Below, one piece after another: positions 1 through 7,929 of a stretch of DNA of 64,000 nt. The DNA is from Thermopolyspora sp040678635 (GTDB lineage: Bacteria; Actinomycetota; Actinomycetes; Streptosporangiales; Streptosporangiaceae), in contig NZ_JBFATZ010000017.1 in assembly GCF_040678635.1 (NCBI RefSeq), positions 84,727-148,726 on the forward strand, written 5' to 3'. The translations under genes were made by a program, and so were the position numbers. The notes beneath the pieces were generated by a model. That model saw nothing but the letters and a program-made list of their open reading frames with translations. It had not been told where the DNA came from and made no database searches. Numbering within the stretch: the first letter of the stretch is position 1; the number at the start of each line of letters is the position of its first letter.

Positions 1-400
1 ACCCCCTGCTCATCGTGCCGAAGTCTTGCTCGGGGCGGCGCGGCGCCACCGAGACGAGCGTGCCCGTCGCCAACACCGTGTCCCGCTGGCACGTTCTGCT
101 CTTGTCGCCTTTGACGGCGACCATGTAGCCGAACAGGTCGTCGTCGAAGTAGAGGTCGGGGCGGCCGTGCGTGTACGCCTGCTGCTTCTTGCCGCTGCCG
201 GACCGCACCACCGGGGAGGCCGGCTCGCCGGGCGGCAGCGAGTCGCGCAGCCAGCGGCGGAACGCCTGCGCCGACACGTACGGGTGCACGTCGCGGCCCA
301 CCCGGAGCTGCTTCACCTTGGCGACGTTGTCCTCGCCCAAGCCGTTGTTCGGCGCTCCGGCCACCACGTCCAAGGCGATCTTGCCGACCAGGTGGCTCAT
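1..400 (-). CDS. cas7: Type I-B CRISPR protein Cas7 (Cst2/DevR family), partial
   Basis: Only the first 133 codons are inside the window; the gene runs off the left edge. Cas7 is the repeated backbone subunit of the Cascade complex that coats crRNA. The N-terminus (MSHLVGKIALDVVAGAPNN) and the following segment rich in K-x-L-R-V-G-R-D, with a later SAQAFRRWLRDSL motif, match the Cst2/DevR (TIGR02585-type) Cas7 family. The ATG directly abuts the TAG stop of cas8b, so the two are translationally coupled. Family assignment is by recognition of the N-terminal pattern; cas5, cas3 and the adaptation genes would be expected further left but cannot be seen. Confidence 0.88.
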   Translation of the reverse strand, partial: MSHLVGKIALDVVAGAPNNGLGEDNVAKVKQLRVGRDVHPYVSAQAFRRWLRDSLPPGEPASPVVRSGSGKKQQAYTHGRPDLYFDDDLFGYMVAVKGDKSRTCQRDTVLATGTLVSVAPRRPEQDFGTMSRG

Positions 401-1867
401 CTATGACTCCTCCTCGTTGAGGAACACCCGGTCCTCGGGGTGGTCCGTCTCTTCTTCCTGCAGCTCCGCCGCGACCTCGGCGCTGTCGGCGGGCTTGAAC
501 CCCAGCTCGTGCAGCCGCTGCACGACCGACACCAGCAGCACCTCCCGGTGCAGCCAGGCCGACTCCACCTCCGGGTCGAACAGAAGGCGGTACTGGTACT
601 CGGTGATCAATGGCCCGTCGGACCGGCCGTTTCGGTTGAGCAGCCCGTCGAGGTCGCGTCGGCGCAGCCAGCTCCGCATGCGCCGGGGATCCTTCAACGT
701 CGCGTAGAAGGCGCGGAGCGGCCCGGCGGAGTTCTCGGCGTACAGCCACGCGGCCACCTGCCGTCCGACGGCGTTTATCTCATCCACTTCGCTCTGGTTC
801 ATCCGCATCACCTCGATCAGAAAGGACATGCACAGCGCGGCGAGCTCGCCTGTGTCCGGCCGCACCACGCCACGGCCGAGGTTCGCGCTGAGATACCGGC
901 TGCACACCCCGGCAATCCGCTCCGGCGCCTCGAACGCGTTCCGTGCCAGACCGGCGATTCCCGGGCGATCCTTGGTGGCGTGGGCCCGCAGCAGCGCGGG
1001 GAACGCGCCCCGGTGCGGCGGCCGGGCGGTACGGCGCAGCCACTCGGCCATCGGCTGGTCCATCGCCTGGATCTCCAACCTCTGGTTCCGGTTGTCGTTG
1101 CTGAACAGCAGCAACTCCACGCCCGCAGTTAGGCGGTCCTCGTAGCCGCGCAGCGCCCGCAGCGCCAGCACCTCCCGGTCGGCGATACCGCCCTGCTCGG
1201 CCGCATTGAGCGCGATCAACTGGCGGTTCCGTTCCACGCGCCGCGACAGCGTCCGGGCCATGAACCGCTCGTCCCAACTGTGCAGCGCGATCGCGGGGCC
1301 GCCGGTGAGGCGGCAGCCGTACGGCAGGGCGCGGAAACAGCACAGGCACGGCCGGCATAGCGCCAGCCCTTCGTGCCCGCGCGGCGTGGTGTTCCGGTAC
1401 AGGTCGCTCTCCGCCAGCGGGACGTCCATCTTCCCGAAGAACCCGACGGCCGCCCGGCCGCACAGCACGCACGCCACGCCGGGCCGTACGGGGGCCTCCG
1501 GCGTCGACAGCCATTTCTCGACCGCGTCACGGATGTCCGCGTCGCTCTTCTTGCCGTTCCCCGGATGGTTCATCTTTGAATTCGGAAAGAACGAGAGGCT
1601 GCATTTAAGCCAGAACCCCCGCTCGCTCTTCGTGTCACGCACCAACGCGGCATTGACCGAATCCGCGACGACCGTGTCCATCGCCCGCCGGAACCCCTCC
1701 ACCGTCAACGACTCCGGCCGCGCCGCCTTCCCCAGCGTGGCGAGCGCGTACGCACCCACCCGCTGCAGCGGATGCGCGGTCAGCACCACCCGAGACTGCT
1801 CATCCGCCGCCCCCTCGGACACCCACGGCGCGTCCAGCTCCGCGGCCGTGTCCTGTGCCGCCGTCAC
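401..1867 (-). CDS. cas8b: Type I-B Cascade large subunit Cas8b1/Cst1
   Basis: 488 aa. Large subunit of a type I-B effector, expected to recognise the PAM and help load Cas3. The position between cas6 and cas7, the length and two cysteine pairs (C133-x2-C136 in CVLCG and C171-x2-C174 plus C176/C177 in CRPCLCC) fit the Cst1 family, which carries a zinc-ribbon-like insert. I chose the GTG whose GTGA overlaps the TGA of cas6, because that gives normal operon coupling; an open frame continues about 90 codons further upstream but that part overlaps cas6 and reads as Gly/Ala/Arg shadow. Sequence identity in this family is low, so the name rests on motif and context together. Confidence 0.82.
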   Translation of the reverse strand: MTAAQDTAAELDAPWVSEGAADEQSRVVLTAHPLQRVGAYALATLGKAARPESLTVEGFRRAMDTVVADSVNAALVRDTKSERGFWLKCSLSFFPNSKMNHPGNGKKSDADIRDAVEKWLSTPEAPVRPGVACVLCGRAAVGFFGKMDVPLAESDLYRNTTPRGHEGLALCRPCLCCFRALPYGCRLTGGPAIALHSWDERFMARTLSRRVERNRQLIALNAAEQGGIADREVLALRALRGYEDRLTAGVELLLFSNDNRNQRLEIQAMDQPMAEWLRRTARPPHRGAFPALLRAHATKDRPGIAGLARNAFEAPERIAGVCSRYLSANLGRGVVRPDTGELAALCMSFLIEVMRMNQSEVDEINAVGRQVAAWLYAENSAGPLRAFYATLKDPRRMRSWLRRRDLDGLLNRNGRSDGPLITEYQYRLLFDPEVESAWLHREVLLVSVVQRLHELGFKPADSAEVAAELQEEETDHPEDRVFLNEEES

Positions 1868-2592
1868 GCCGCCACCCAGCCGAACCCGGCCATGTTCGCC
1901 TGCCCGAGCCCCCAACTCCAGATCGCCTGCAACGTCTCCGGCGGCCCGCTCAGCTCGACCTCGACCGGCGCGCCCGGCTTGCTCCCGCCCCCGACGGAGA
2001 ACGACCGCTTCGCCCCCACCCAGGTGACGTCCACCAGCGACACCTCCGGGTCCAGCCCCAGCGTCTCGGCCTTCCGCCGCAGATTCCGCTGCAGAAACAC
2101 CGGATACTCCCGGTCCCCCGGCAGCAGCCACGCCTGCCGCGTCGTCCGCTCCCCCGCCGCGTCCCGCCCGGTCCCCTTCAACACCACCGGCGTACTCGTC
2201 CGAAACCGCCCCCGCCCGCTCTCGAACGCCGGCGGATCCACCGGCACGACGTTCAAAATCCGTAACGCCGCCCCACCCCAGTCCAGCAACTCCCGCTGCT
2301 TCAACCCCTGCGCGAACGCATTGACCACCTCAAACAGCGGACTCCCCAGCTCCACCCATCCGCGCCCCCCGACCGCGTAAATCCCCCGCCTCTTCTCCGC
2401 CTGCGGAAACACCGGCGCCCCATGCCCCACCGGCACCATCCCGTACGGCCCGGCCCCCTGCCCGTGAAACTGCCGCCCCACCTCCGGCACCACCCGAGCC
2501 AGCAGGTCATACACCATCGACCGCCCCGGCTTCAGCACCTCCTCCCAAGGCAACTGCGTCGCCTTCGTCGTGACCTCAACCCGCAGCCGCAT
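1864..2592 (-). CDS. cas6: CRISPR crRNA endoribonuclease Cas6
   Basis: 242 aa, the normal size for Cas6, which cuts the pre-crRNA within the repeat. The C-terminus has the glycine-rich loop typical of the RAMP fold (GLGQANMAGFGWV, last 17 residues), and the N-terminal half is a ferredoxin-like fold with a candidate catalytic His in RQFHG near residue 42. First gene of the visible cas operon; a strong ribosome site (AAGGAGGGAGG) sits just before the ATG, and the gene is divergent from CRISPR array 1. A partly deleted copy of this gene and of its upstream region lies at 17283-17651. Confidence 0.88.
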   Translation of the reverse strand: MRLRVEVTTKATQLPWEEVLKPGRSMVYDLLARVVPEVGRQFHGQGAGPYGMVPVGHGAPVFPQAEKRRGIYAVGGRGWVELGSPLFEVVNAFAQGLKQRELLDWGGAALRILNVVPVDPPAFESGRGRFRTSTPVVLKGTGRDAAGERTTRQAWLLPGDREYPVFLQRNLRRKAETLGLDPEVSLVDVTWVGAKRSFSVGGGSKPGAPVEVELSGPPETLQAIWSWGLGQANMAGFGWVAA

Positions 2593-2867
2593 CGCGCCTC
2601 CCTCCTTCGGCCTTCACCAGATACAGATGGACAACGAACCCCCACCCATACCCAATGGGCATACATGCAGGTCAGAGTGCCTCTCCGAGACAACACCCGG
2701 CCCCGCTCCATCCCGAAGCGCTACGCTGTCGCCAGACACCGGGAGGCTGCTTTTGATCTTGGTTCTGCAGCAAACCTCCGGGGTTTTCAGCACTACCGGA
2801 GGTTCGCTGCAAAACTCGCGCTTGAGCCCGCCGCAAAAGCACCGCCCACCTGCGGCTTTACTCTCGG
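2593..2867. promoter_or_regulatory. CRISPR array 1 leader / divergent cas6 promoter region
   Basis: 275 bp without a gene between cas6 (leftward) and array 1 (rightward). It must hold the cas operon promoter and the array leader. Segments such as the stretch around CTCTCCGAGRCAACA and GCGYTACGCTGYCRCCAG recur before array 3 (about 9650-9720), and nearly the whole block recurs in the relic at 17461-17651. The end next to the repeat (ACCTGCGGCTTTACTCTCGG) is shared with arrays 2 and 3. TACGCT is a possible -10 box for the array transcript; this is inferred from conservation only. Confidence 0.7.
2766..2811. repeat. Leader palindrome of CRISPR array 1
   Basis: Two 16-nt arms, TGCAGCAAACCTCCGG (2766-2781) and CCGGAGGTTCGCTGCA (2796-2811), are inverted repeats with one mismatch, around a 14-nt centre. 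The right arm ends exactly 56 nt before the first repeat. The same element at the same distance precedes arrays 2 and 3. It is probably a protein-binding site for transcription or spacer acquisition, or an RNA hairpin; the function is inferred. Confidence 0.85.
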
Positions 2868-3417
2868 GTTCTCATCGCCCCTGTGAGGGGTCGCAACAGA
2901 GCGGCCGGGGTGATGCCGCCCTCGTGCTCAACAGTTCTCATCGCCCCTGTGAGGGGTCGCAACCCGAAAGCCTCTATGGCCGGGCTTTTCTTCGGGGTTC
3001 TCATCGCCCCTGTGAGGGGTCGCAACAGGTGGAGGTACCCGAACGAGATGAGGGTGATCAGTTCTCATCGCCCCTGTGAGGGGTCGCAACGCGACGCCCT
3101 GGGCGTCCTCGAAAACGCTGCCGAGTTCTCATCGCCCCTGTGAGGGGTCGCAACGCGAACGCGCGGTCGGCAGCTTCGCGGATCTGGTCGTTCTCATCGC
3201 CCCTGTGAGGGGTCGCAACACCAGCAGGAATGACGCGACCGGCGTACGAAAGGCGGTTCTCATCGCCCCTGTGAGGGGTCGCAACGCATGAGAGAGTCTC
3301 GGTTGCGTCAGCCCGGCCGCCTGTTCTCATCGCCCCTGTGAGGGGTCGCAACACGAGGCCGGCATTCAGCGGCGGGTCCAGGCCCGCGTTCTCATCGCCC
3401 CTGTGAGGGGTCGCAAC
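2868..3417 (+). CRISPR. CRISPR array 1, nine 30-bp repeats
   Basis: Nine repeats of 30 bp beginning GTTCTCATCGCC and ending GAGGGGTCGCAAC, at 2868, 2934, 2997, 3061, 3125, 3190, 3256, 3323 and 3388. The eight spacers are 33-37 bp. Each repeat can form a short hairpin (CCCCT, GTG loop, AGGGG) and ends in the usual 3' handle. The leader is on the left, next to cas6, so newest spacers should be at 2898. The repeats are identical in this array. A degenerate repeat remains at 3596-3622 beyond an IS relic. Spacer targets cannot be told from the sequence alone. Confidence 0.98.
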
Positions 3418-3477
3418 GATCTGGACCTGCCCACGGTGCGGGCCCGTCCAGCCAACGGTGTAACTCGGGTTGATCAA

Positions 3478-3573
3478 CTATCGGGTGGTCGGGGTCAGGC
3501 GGCCTTCGAAGGTGATGGCGAAGGCGTTGAGGGCGGCCTTCCAGCGGGTGACCCAGCGTTTGCGGGCCTTGCC
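3478..3573 (-). mobile_element. IS256-family transposase C-terminal relic
   Basis: Minus-strand codons give a tail reading GKARKRWVTRWKAALNAF then AITFEGRL and a TAG at 3478-3480. The W-x2-ALN-x-FA-I-x-F-x-x-RL pattern is the conserved C-terminus of IS256/Mutator transposases. Nothing of the catalytic domain remains. It lies between the last good repeat of array 1 and a decayed repeat at 3596, so an IS copy seems to have inserted in, or just at the end of, the array and then been deleted. Confidence 0.7.
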
Positions 3574-3595
3574 GGTCGGGTCCGGGTCGATGCGG

Positions 3596-3622
3596 GTCCT
3601 CATCGCACCCTGTGAGGAATCC
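3596..3622 (+). repeat. Degenerate terminal CRISPR repeat
   Basis: GTCCTCATCGCACCCTGTGA followed by GGAATCC resembles the array repeat with an inserted base in the stem and a decayed 3' end. It is 178 bp past repeat 9 with the transposase relic in between, and is probably the original distal end of array 1. Confidence 0.7.
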
Positions 3623-3634
3623 GGGACAAAATGA

Positions 3635-3664
3635 AATCCCGCCGAACTACCCCTCGGCGGGATT
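3635..3664 (-). terminator. Hairpin terminator between array 1 and the DUF397 gene
   Basis: AATCCCGCCGA and TCGGCGGGATT form a perfect 11-bp stem with an 8-nt loop. Reading on the minus strand it is followed by TTTCATTTTG, so it fits a Rho-independent terminator for the leftward DUF397 gene. It may also limit read-through from the array. Confidence 0.7.
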
Positions 3665-3726
3665 CTGGATACCCACAATAATCAGGCTCGGTGGGATCTA
3701 TTCTCCGCTGTATGGTCGCTCTTCAC

Positions 3727-3945
3727 TCAGAAGTCGAACTCGGCAGCGCGTACACCCGCCAGAAAGGCGTCCCATTCGGCTCGGGTATAGACGATCACGG
3801 GACCGTTGGCGTGGCGGCTGTGACGGACAGCGATACGGCCACTCCCGTCCAGGAGTGGTCCGGCTTCAACACAACTGGGACCGCCGTCGGGGCTGAAGCT
3901 ACTGATGTGCCATGCCACCTCGGGCAGTTGGCTAGGGCTTGACAT
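3727..3945 (-). CDS. DUF397 family protein
   Basis: 72 aa. Small actinobacterial protein; the pattern W-H-I-S-S-F-S-x-D-G-G-x-S-C-V-E, then IAVRHSRHANGPVIV and a final EWDAFLAGVRAAEFDF, is the DUF397 signature. These proteins are nearly always encoded beside an HTH/DUF5753 regulator, as here (24 nt downstream of it), and some pairs act like Scr1/Scr2 regulators or toxin-antitoxin-like modules. I chose the ATG over the GTG one codon upstream; both are possible. Molecular function is not established for this copy. Confidence 0.85.
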   Translation of the reverse strand: MSSPSQLPEVAWHISSFSPDGGPSCVEAGPLLDGSGRIAVRHSRHANGPVIVYTRAEWDAFLAGVRAAEFDF

Positions 3946-3968
3946 CACCTGTCGTCTCCGATCAACGA

Positions 3969-4817
3969 TTAGTTGAGCCTGTCCACAGCCGCCTCGATCA
4001 ACTTGATTGATTGTGACGGATCTAGCGAACGCTGACGGATGCAGTCATACCTGAGAATAAGTCGCCGCACGCCCTCTGTCTCTACGTAGAGGCCACCTAC
4101 GGGCGTATCTATATAAGCCGCTTCGGGATAAGGCTCGGACATGTCGAAGATCCGGAATGCGCCTTCAGGGCTGGAGTGGGCACCAGCAGCGAAGGGCAGG
4201 ACCCGGATATCTATATTTGGGCGGCCGGAAAGCTCGACGAGGTGGCAAAGTTGATCCTTGAGGACTGCGGCTCCCCCGGTCTCGCGACATAGCAGACACT
4301 CGTCGAGGATGGCTTCGAGTTGCGGCGGCTCTGGCCTGTCAAGCAGGTTCTGGCGTTCCTTACGAAATTGGAGCCCCACGGCCCGAGGGGCATCATCACC
4401 GACGACCTCCCGCATGGATGCCTCCATGTACGCGGGAGTCTGAAGGAGACCGGGGATCACGACCGCATCGAACGAGCGAATGCGGGAGGCACGGGACTCC
4501 AGCCAGGCGTAGTCAATGATCAGGTTGGGGAGCTCCTCACGGTAGTTGTCCCACCAGCCCTCCTGCCAGACGTCTGCGGCGAGGCGCATGAGGGCGGCGC
4601 GGTGGCTGGGGTTCGCGACGCCGTACAGGTCGAGGAGGGCACTGACATCCGGGGTGCGGGCAGGATAGATGCCCGCCTCGAAGCGGCTGATGGTGCCGCC
4701 GTCCCGCTGTATGTAGGTTCCGGCCTCTCGCAGGGTGAGGCCGGCGGCCTCTCGGAGCTCGCGCAACTGACGGCCGAGCCACTGGGCGCGCAGGGTCATG
4801 CCTCGCTTCGCGCTCAT
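3969..4817 (-). CDS. Helix-turn-helix regulator with DUF5753 domain
   Basis: 282 aa. N-terminal HTH of the XRE type (residues about 10-65: LGRQLRELREAAGLTLREAG and the DGGTISRFEAG recognition part) followed by the DUF5753 effector domain (VVIPGLLQTPAYMEA; IRVLPFAAGAHSSPEGAFRIF). This is the standard partner of DUF397. The ATG at 4817 is preceded by GAAAGGA at 7 nt, better than the TTG one codon upstream. It is divergent from the plus-strand pair at 5023. The ligand and target promoters are unknown. Confidence 0.88.
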   Translation of the reverse strand: MSAKRGMTLRAQWLGRQLRELREAAGLTLREAGTYIQRDGGTISRFEAGIYPARTPDVSALLDLYGVANPSHRAALMRLAADVWQEGWWDNYREELPNLIIDYAWLESRASRIRSFDAVVIPGLLQTPAYMEASMREVVGDDAPRAVGLQFRKERQNLLDRPEPPQLEAILDECLLCRETGGAAVLKDQLCHLVELSGRPNIDIRVLPFAAGAHSSPEGAFRIFDMSEPYPEAAYIDTPVGGLYVETEGVRRLILRYDCIRQRSLDPSQSIKLIEAAVDRLN

Positions 4818-5022
4818 CAACCGATCCTTTCGTGGGGGTTGGGGGCAACTTCTGACTGTTTTGCGTCACACAACTTTGCATGACTTTCAGTGAGCGGCCT
4901 TCAACAATGAGCCATGCATGCCATGCTCACCGTGAGGGATCGTACACACAGAGTTCTCATCGTGGAGCCTGCTTGAGAACTGTCCGCGGTCCCCGCCCTC
5001 GACATGTGGAGGTAGGTGGACA

Positions 5023-5373
5023 ATGGCAGCCCATCCAACGGCGTTCGCCGAGGACGTCGCGACGCGCCCGCCCTCGACGGGCGGCACGCGCGAGCCCGCC
5101 CCGACCCCGGCCGTGTCCTACTACGGCTGGAACATCTGGTACGGCCCGGCGACCGGACGGTGGTGGGCGATGGCCCCCGCCTGGTACGGCCACGTGCCCG
5201 GCCTCCTCGAGGCAGCCGACCCGGACACGCTCGCCAGTCTCATCCAGCAGGCCGAACAGACTCGTCCGCGTTTCGACGACGCGACGCGACAGGGCCGCAC
5301 GACCGTGGCACGCAGGCAGCAGGAGCAGACCGACTCGGGCGTCGGCTCAGCGGCGGATGGGCGGTGGGAATAG
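5023..5373 (+). CDS. Hypothetical protein upstream of an anti-sigma-type ATPase
   Basis: 116 aa. A clear ribosome site (GTGGAGGTAGGTGG) precedes the ATG. A central segment rich in aromatic residues (SYYGWNIWYGPATGRWWAMAP) is followed by a helical, Gln/Arg-rich tail. No signal peptide or membrane segment. Its stop overlaps a GTG of the following ATPase gene frame, so the two are probably co-transcribed. I recognise it only as a small actinobacterial protein often found beside DUF397/ATPase clusters and do not assign a function. Upstream (4952-4981) there is an inverted repeat AGTTCTC/GAGAACT that could be an operator. Confidence 0.65.
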   Translation: MAAHPTAFAEDVATRPPSTGGTREPAPTPAVSYYGWNIWYGPATGRWWAMAPAWYGHVPGLLEAADPDTLASLIQQAEQTRPRFDDATRQGRTTVARRQQEQTDSGVGSAADGRWE

Positions 5374-5393
5374 TGCGGGCGACACTGGCACGC

Positions 5394-5903
5394 ATGTCGA
5401 CGCGAGTCCTGGGCGTAGGCGCGATGGTCGCCCGTCTGCGGGTGGTACGGCGGCGCAAGCGCAACGAGCCATTCGGAACGGTGTGGCCACATCGGGCCGC
5501 GCGCCGAATGGTGACCGTGAACCGCGTGTTTACGGCGGTACCCGAACAGGTTGGGCGAGCACGGCATTTCGCGCGTGAGGTCGTCGGCGAGGAGCACGCA
5601 CGCTCGTACGAAGTGGAACTGGTGGTCAGCGAGCTAGCAGGCAACGCGGTGCGGCACGGCGGTCAGGGGGCGGGGCGGGAGTTCGAAGTCTCGATGGCCG
5701 TGGGCGGAGGCGCGATCATCGTGGCCGTGCGGGACGGCGGACTGACGGGCACGCCACGCGCAGGAACGTGTGACACGGAGTCCGACAGCGGGCGAGGGCT
5801 GGCCTTGGTGGAAACAGTGGCGCGGCGATGGGGCTTCCACCGAGATCCGGCAGGCACCGTGGTCTGGGCCGAGTTGGACTCGGTTCCCTCCCCTCCCTCA
5901 TAG
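5394..5903 (+). CDS. ATP-binding protein, anti-sigma-factor (SpoIIAB/RsbW-like) type
   Basis: 169 aa from this ATG. GHKL ATPase fold: the N box is ELVVSELAGNAVRHG (Glu and Asn for Mg-ATP), then VAVRDGG (G1) and SGRGLALVETVARRWG (G2). Streptomycete-type genomes carry many such small serine-kinase-like proteins, often next to HTH/DUF397 pairs. The start is uncertain: a GTG at 5373 overlaps the stop of the upstream gene, and a later ATG at 5509 would begin just before the conserved domain. Partner sigma factor or anti-anti-sigma factor is not visible nearby. Confidence 0.82.
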   Translation: MSTRVLGVGAMVARLRVVRRRKRNEPFGTVWPHRAARRMVTVNRVFTAVPEQVGRARHFAREVVGEEHARSYEVELVVSELAGNAVRHGGQGAGREFEVSMAVGGGAIIVAVRDGGLTGTPRAGTCDTESDSGRGLALVETVARRWGFHRDPAGTVVWAELDSVPSPPS

Positions 5904-5984
5904 AACAGGGGACTGGTTCAAGTGCCGGATGCGGCCGAGGGCCCACGCTGCTCGGCCACGACCACCTACCTGATCCACGGTGAT

Positions 5985-6276
5985 GTTGCGGCCCCTCGTA
6001 GGGGGCGATGAGGACACGGGTCGCCCGTGACGGGCTGCACAAAGATCAGGTTGCGACCCCTCGTAGGGGCGATGAGGACATGATCACCGGCAGGGGGTTA
6101 CGCGGGACGTGCAGCAGTTGCGACCCCTCGCAGGGGCGATGAGGACCTATCGAGATGAAGGAAATAGGCGGAGGGATGGGGTTGCGACCCCTCGCAGGGG
6201 CGATGAGGACCCAGATATGCGGGCGCGGAGACGAAAAGCCCCTCATGTTGCGACCCCTCGCAGGGGCGATGAGGAC
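5985..6276 (-). CRISPR. CRISPR array 2, five repeats, minus strand
   Basis: Repeats at 6247-6276, 6181-6210, 6117-6146, 6050-6079 and a degenerate one at 5985-6015. On the minus strand they begin GTCCTCATCGCC and end GAGGGGTCGCAAC, differing from array 1 by T to C at position 3 and CGA/TAG variants in the loop region. Spacers are 34-37 bp. The leader is on the right (palindrome at 6333-6378), and the distal repeat on the left is 31 bp with changes, as expected for the oldest end. The array points the same way as the operon at 6461-9422. Confidence 0.96.
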
Positions 6277-6332
6277 CCGACGGTAAAGTCGCAGGTCGGT
6301 GCAGCTTTGACTATGGCGCAAAGGTGTACTTC

Positions 6333-6378
6333 TGCAGCGAACCTCCGGTAGTGCTAGAAACCCCGGAGGTTCGCTGCA
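6333..6378. repeat. Leader palindrome of CRISPR array 2
   Basis: TGCAGCGAACCTCCGG (6333-6348) and CCGGAGGTTCGCTGCA (6363-6378) are a perfect 16-bp inverted repeat around a 14-nt centre. On the array's strand the centre (GGTTTCTAGCACTA) resembles that of array 1 (GGTTTTCAGCACTA). The distance to the first repeat is 56 nt (6277-6332), as in the other two arrays. Confidence 0.88.
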
Positions 6379-6460
6379 AAGTCTACGTCTCTAGCCTGTG
6401 GCGCGTCTGTGCCCTGGATGTCGATGGGAGCGTTTGGGGCCTCGGCTCTCGGCTGATGGG

Positions 6461-7915
6461 TCAAGTGGTTGATTCGGTGACGAGTTCGATTTCGATGGCC
6501 AGGACTCCGAGGGCCTCCTTTTCGGGGCCGTAGATGCGGCGGATGTTGGCGAGTTGTTGATCCCGAGGGCTGGTCGGGTTGACCTTTTCGGGGCCCTCGG
6601 TGTCGAGCATCTCCTCGAAGGAGGTGTAGCGGGCGACACGTTTGACTCGGGTGAGCGCATCGTCGCGTCCGCATATGAACCGGATGTGGTCGCCGGCTTT
6701 GAGGTTGCGGAGGCTGGGGTATTGGACGCGGACTTCGATGGTCTTGCTGCCGTCGGCGACCAGGTCGAAGTAGCGGCGGTAGAGGTTCATCTCGCGGGCG
6801 CGTACACCCGTCTTCGCAGCGGGTCGTGCGGTCATGATCCTGTCTAGTTCGGCGGTGGTATAGGAGCGGTAGAAGTGTTTGGGGTCGGCGAGCATCTTGC
6901 CAACCAGCCACACCATGGCGTCGATGTAGGAGTCGGTATCGCCGGACCATTCGGTGACATCGAGCATCCACGGGTGGGTGCCGGGCGGCGGCGCGACCTT
7001 GCCCTCGCGTATGAGGGACTTGGACAGCTTGGCGCCGGTGTCAGTGAGCACCATCGGGGTGAACACCCGTGGCGGCGGTGCCAGACCGGGTAACTGTGCG
7101 AAGGCTTCGTCGACCAGTTGGCAGCCGTACGCCCAGTCGCCTCCCTTGACCATCACCGACAGGGTGACGTGGTCGCGTACGGCGAGGCGTTCCTTGACCA
7201 GGTTGCGATAGAGCGTCGCAAGGTCGAGGTAGGCGTCGGTGTCGGGGGTGACGGCGACCTCGTAGTCACCGTGGTCGGTGCATACGGCGACGAAGTCCGC
7301 GCCCCCGGAGCCCGTCCGCAGCAGCCGGGTGCGCTCGGCGCGCTTCTCGGCCCAGCCGCACTGCGGGCAGGGCAGCCGGATGTGGACCTGGCCGTGCGAC
7401 GGCGCGAGCGGCCAGCGGATCTGGTCCAGGCGGCCGAGCGTGGCGAGGAACTCGTGCCGGAAGGCCGGGTCGGCCTGCTGGGCCGAGTAGGTCTCGATCT
7501 CGTAGTCGACGCCGGTGGCCTCGGCGAGGGAGTCGAACATGGCTCGGTAGAACTTGGTGATCAGCTCCGCAACGGTGTCCTGGCCGAGGGCGTGAAAGTA
7601 GGTCTGCTGGTAGGCGTGGTGGGTCTCGGGGTCGAGCTGAATGTCGTACGGGGCGTTGTCGAGTGCTCCGAAGCGGACCACCGCGTCCACGTTAAAGGTC
7701 CGTTTGGTGGCCTTGGCCAGCAGGAACGCAGCCGTCTGCACCAGGGACGTGCCTAGGTGCGGTGCCCCGTTGATCTGGGTGCCGACGCAGAAGGCGACCC
7801 GGTCAGGGTTGGCGGCCTGCAAACGGGGGCGGACCATGTCGACGCTGCGCAGCATCGCGTTGGCGAGCACGTTGTTCGGGCTGATGATGTCCACACCGTC
7901 GGTACGGCCGCGCAT
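6461..7915 (-). CDS. Class I aminoacyl-tRNA synthetase-like protein fused to an ASCH domain
   Basis: 484 aa. The N-terminal about 350 residues look like a class I synthetase catalytic core: a HIGH-like PHLG at 52-55 (GTQINGAPHLGTSLVQ), a possible zinc knuckle (C183-P-Q-C186 and C212-x2-H) and a KMSKS-like KLSKS at 296-300. Class I lysyl-tRNA synthetase is the nearest pattern I recognise. The C-terminal about 110 residues are an ASCH (PUA-like, RNA-binding) domain: RYFDLVADGSKTIEVRV, LKAGDHIRF, and EKEALGVLAIEIE. There is no anticodon-binding domain of normal type. A good ribosome site (GGGGAGGCG) supports this ATG, 14 nt after the AAA_28 gene. Inference: an enzyme that activates a small acid and acts on RNA, perhaps tRNA; not a housekeeping synthetase. 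Confidence 0.75.
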   Translation of the reverse strand: MRGRTDGVDIISPNNVLANAMLRSVDMVRPRLQAANPDRVAFCVGTQINGAPHLGTSLVQTAAFLLAKATKRTFNVDAVVRFGALDNAPYDIQLDPETHHAYQQTYFHALGQDTVAELITKFYRAMFDSLAEATGVDYEIETYSAQQADPAFRHEFLATLGRLDQIRWPLAPSHGQVHIRLPCPQCGWAEKRAERTRLLRTGSGGADFVAVCTDHGDYEVAVTPDTDAYLDLATLYRNLVKERLAVRDHVTLSVMVKGGDWAYGCQLVDEAFAQLPGLAPPPRVFTPMVLTDTGAKLSKSLIREGKVAPPPGTHPWMLDVTEWSGDTDSYIDAMVWLVGKMLADPKHFYRSYTTAELDRIMTARPAAKTGVRAREMNLYRRYFDLVADGSKTIEVRVQYPSLRNLKAGDHIRFICGRDDALTRVKRVARYTSFEEMLDTEGPEKVNPTSPRDQQLANIRRIYGPEKEALGVLAIEIELVTESTT

Positions 7916-7929
7916 CACGCCTCCCCAGA

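Noticed and set aside
2422..3300. Open frames across array 1 and its leader with repeated HRPCEGSQ/APVRGRN peptides
   Set aside because: They are translations of the CRISPR repeats and spacers, not genes.
4952..4981. GTTCTCATCG matching the first 10 bases of the CRISPR repeat between arrays 1 and 2
   Set aside because: The match stops after 10 bases and belongs to a different inverted repeat (AGTTCTC/GAGAACT). No spacing to another repeat fits an array.
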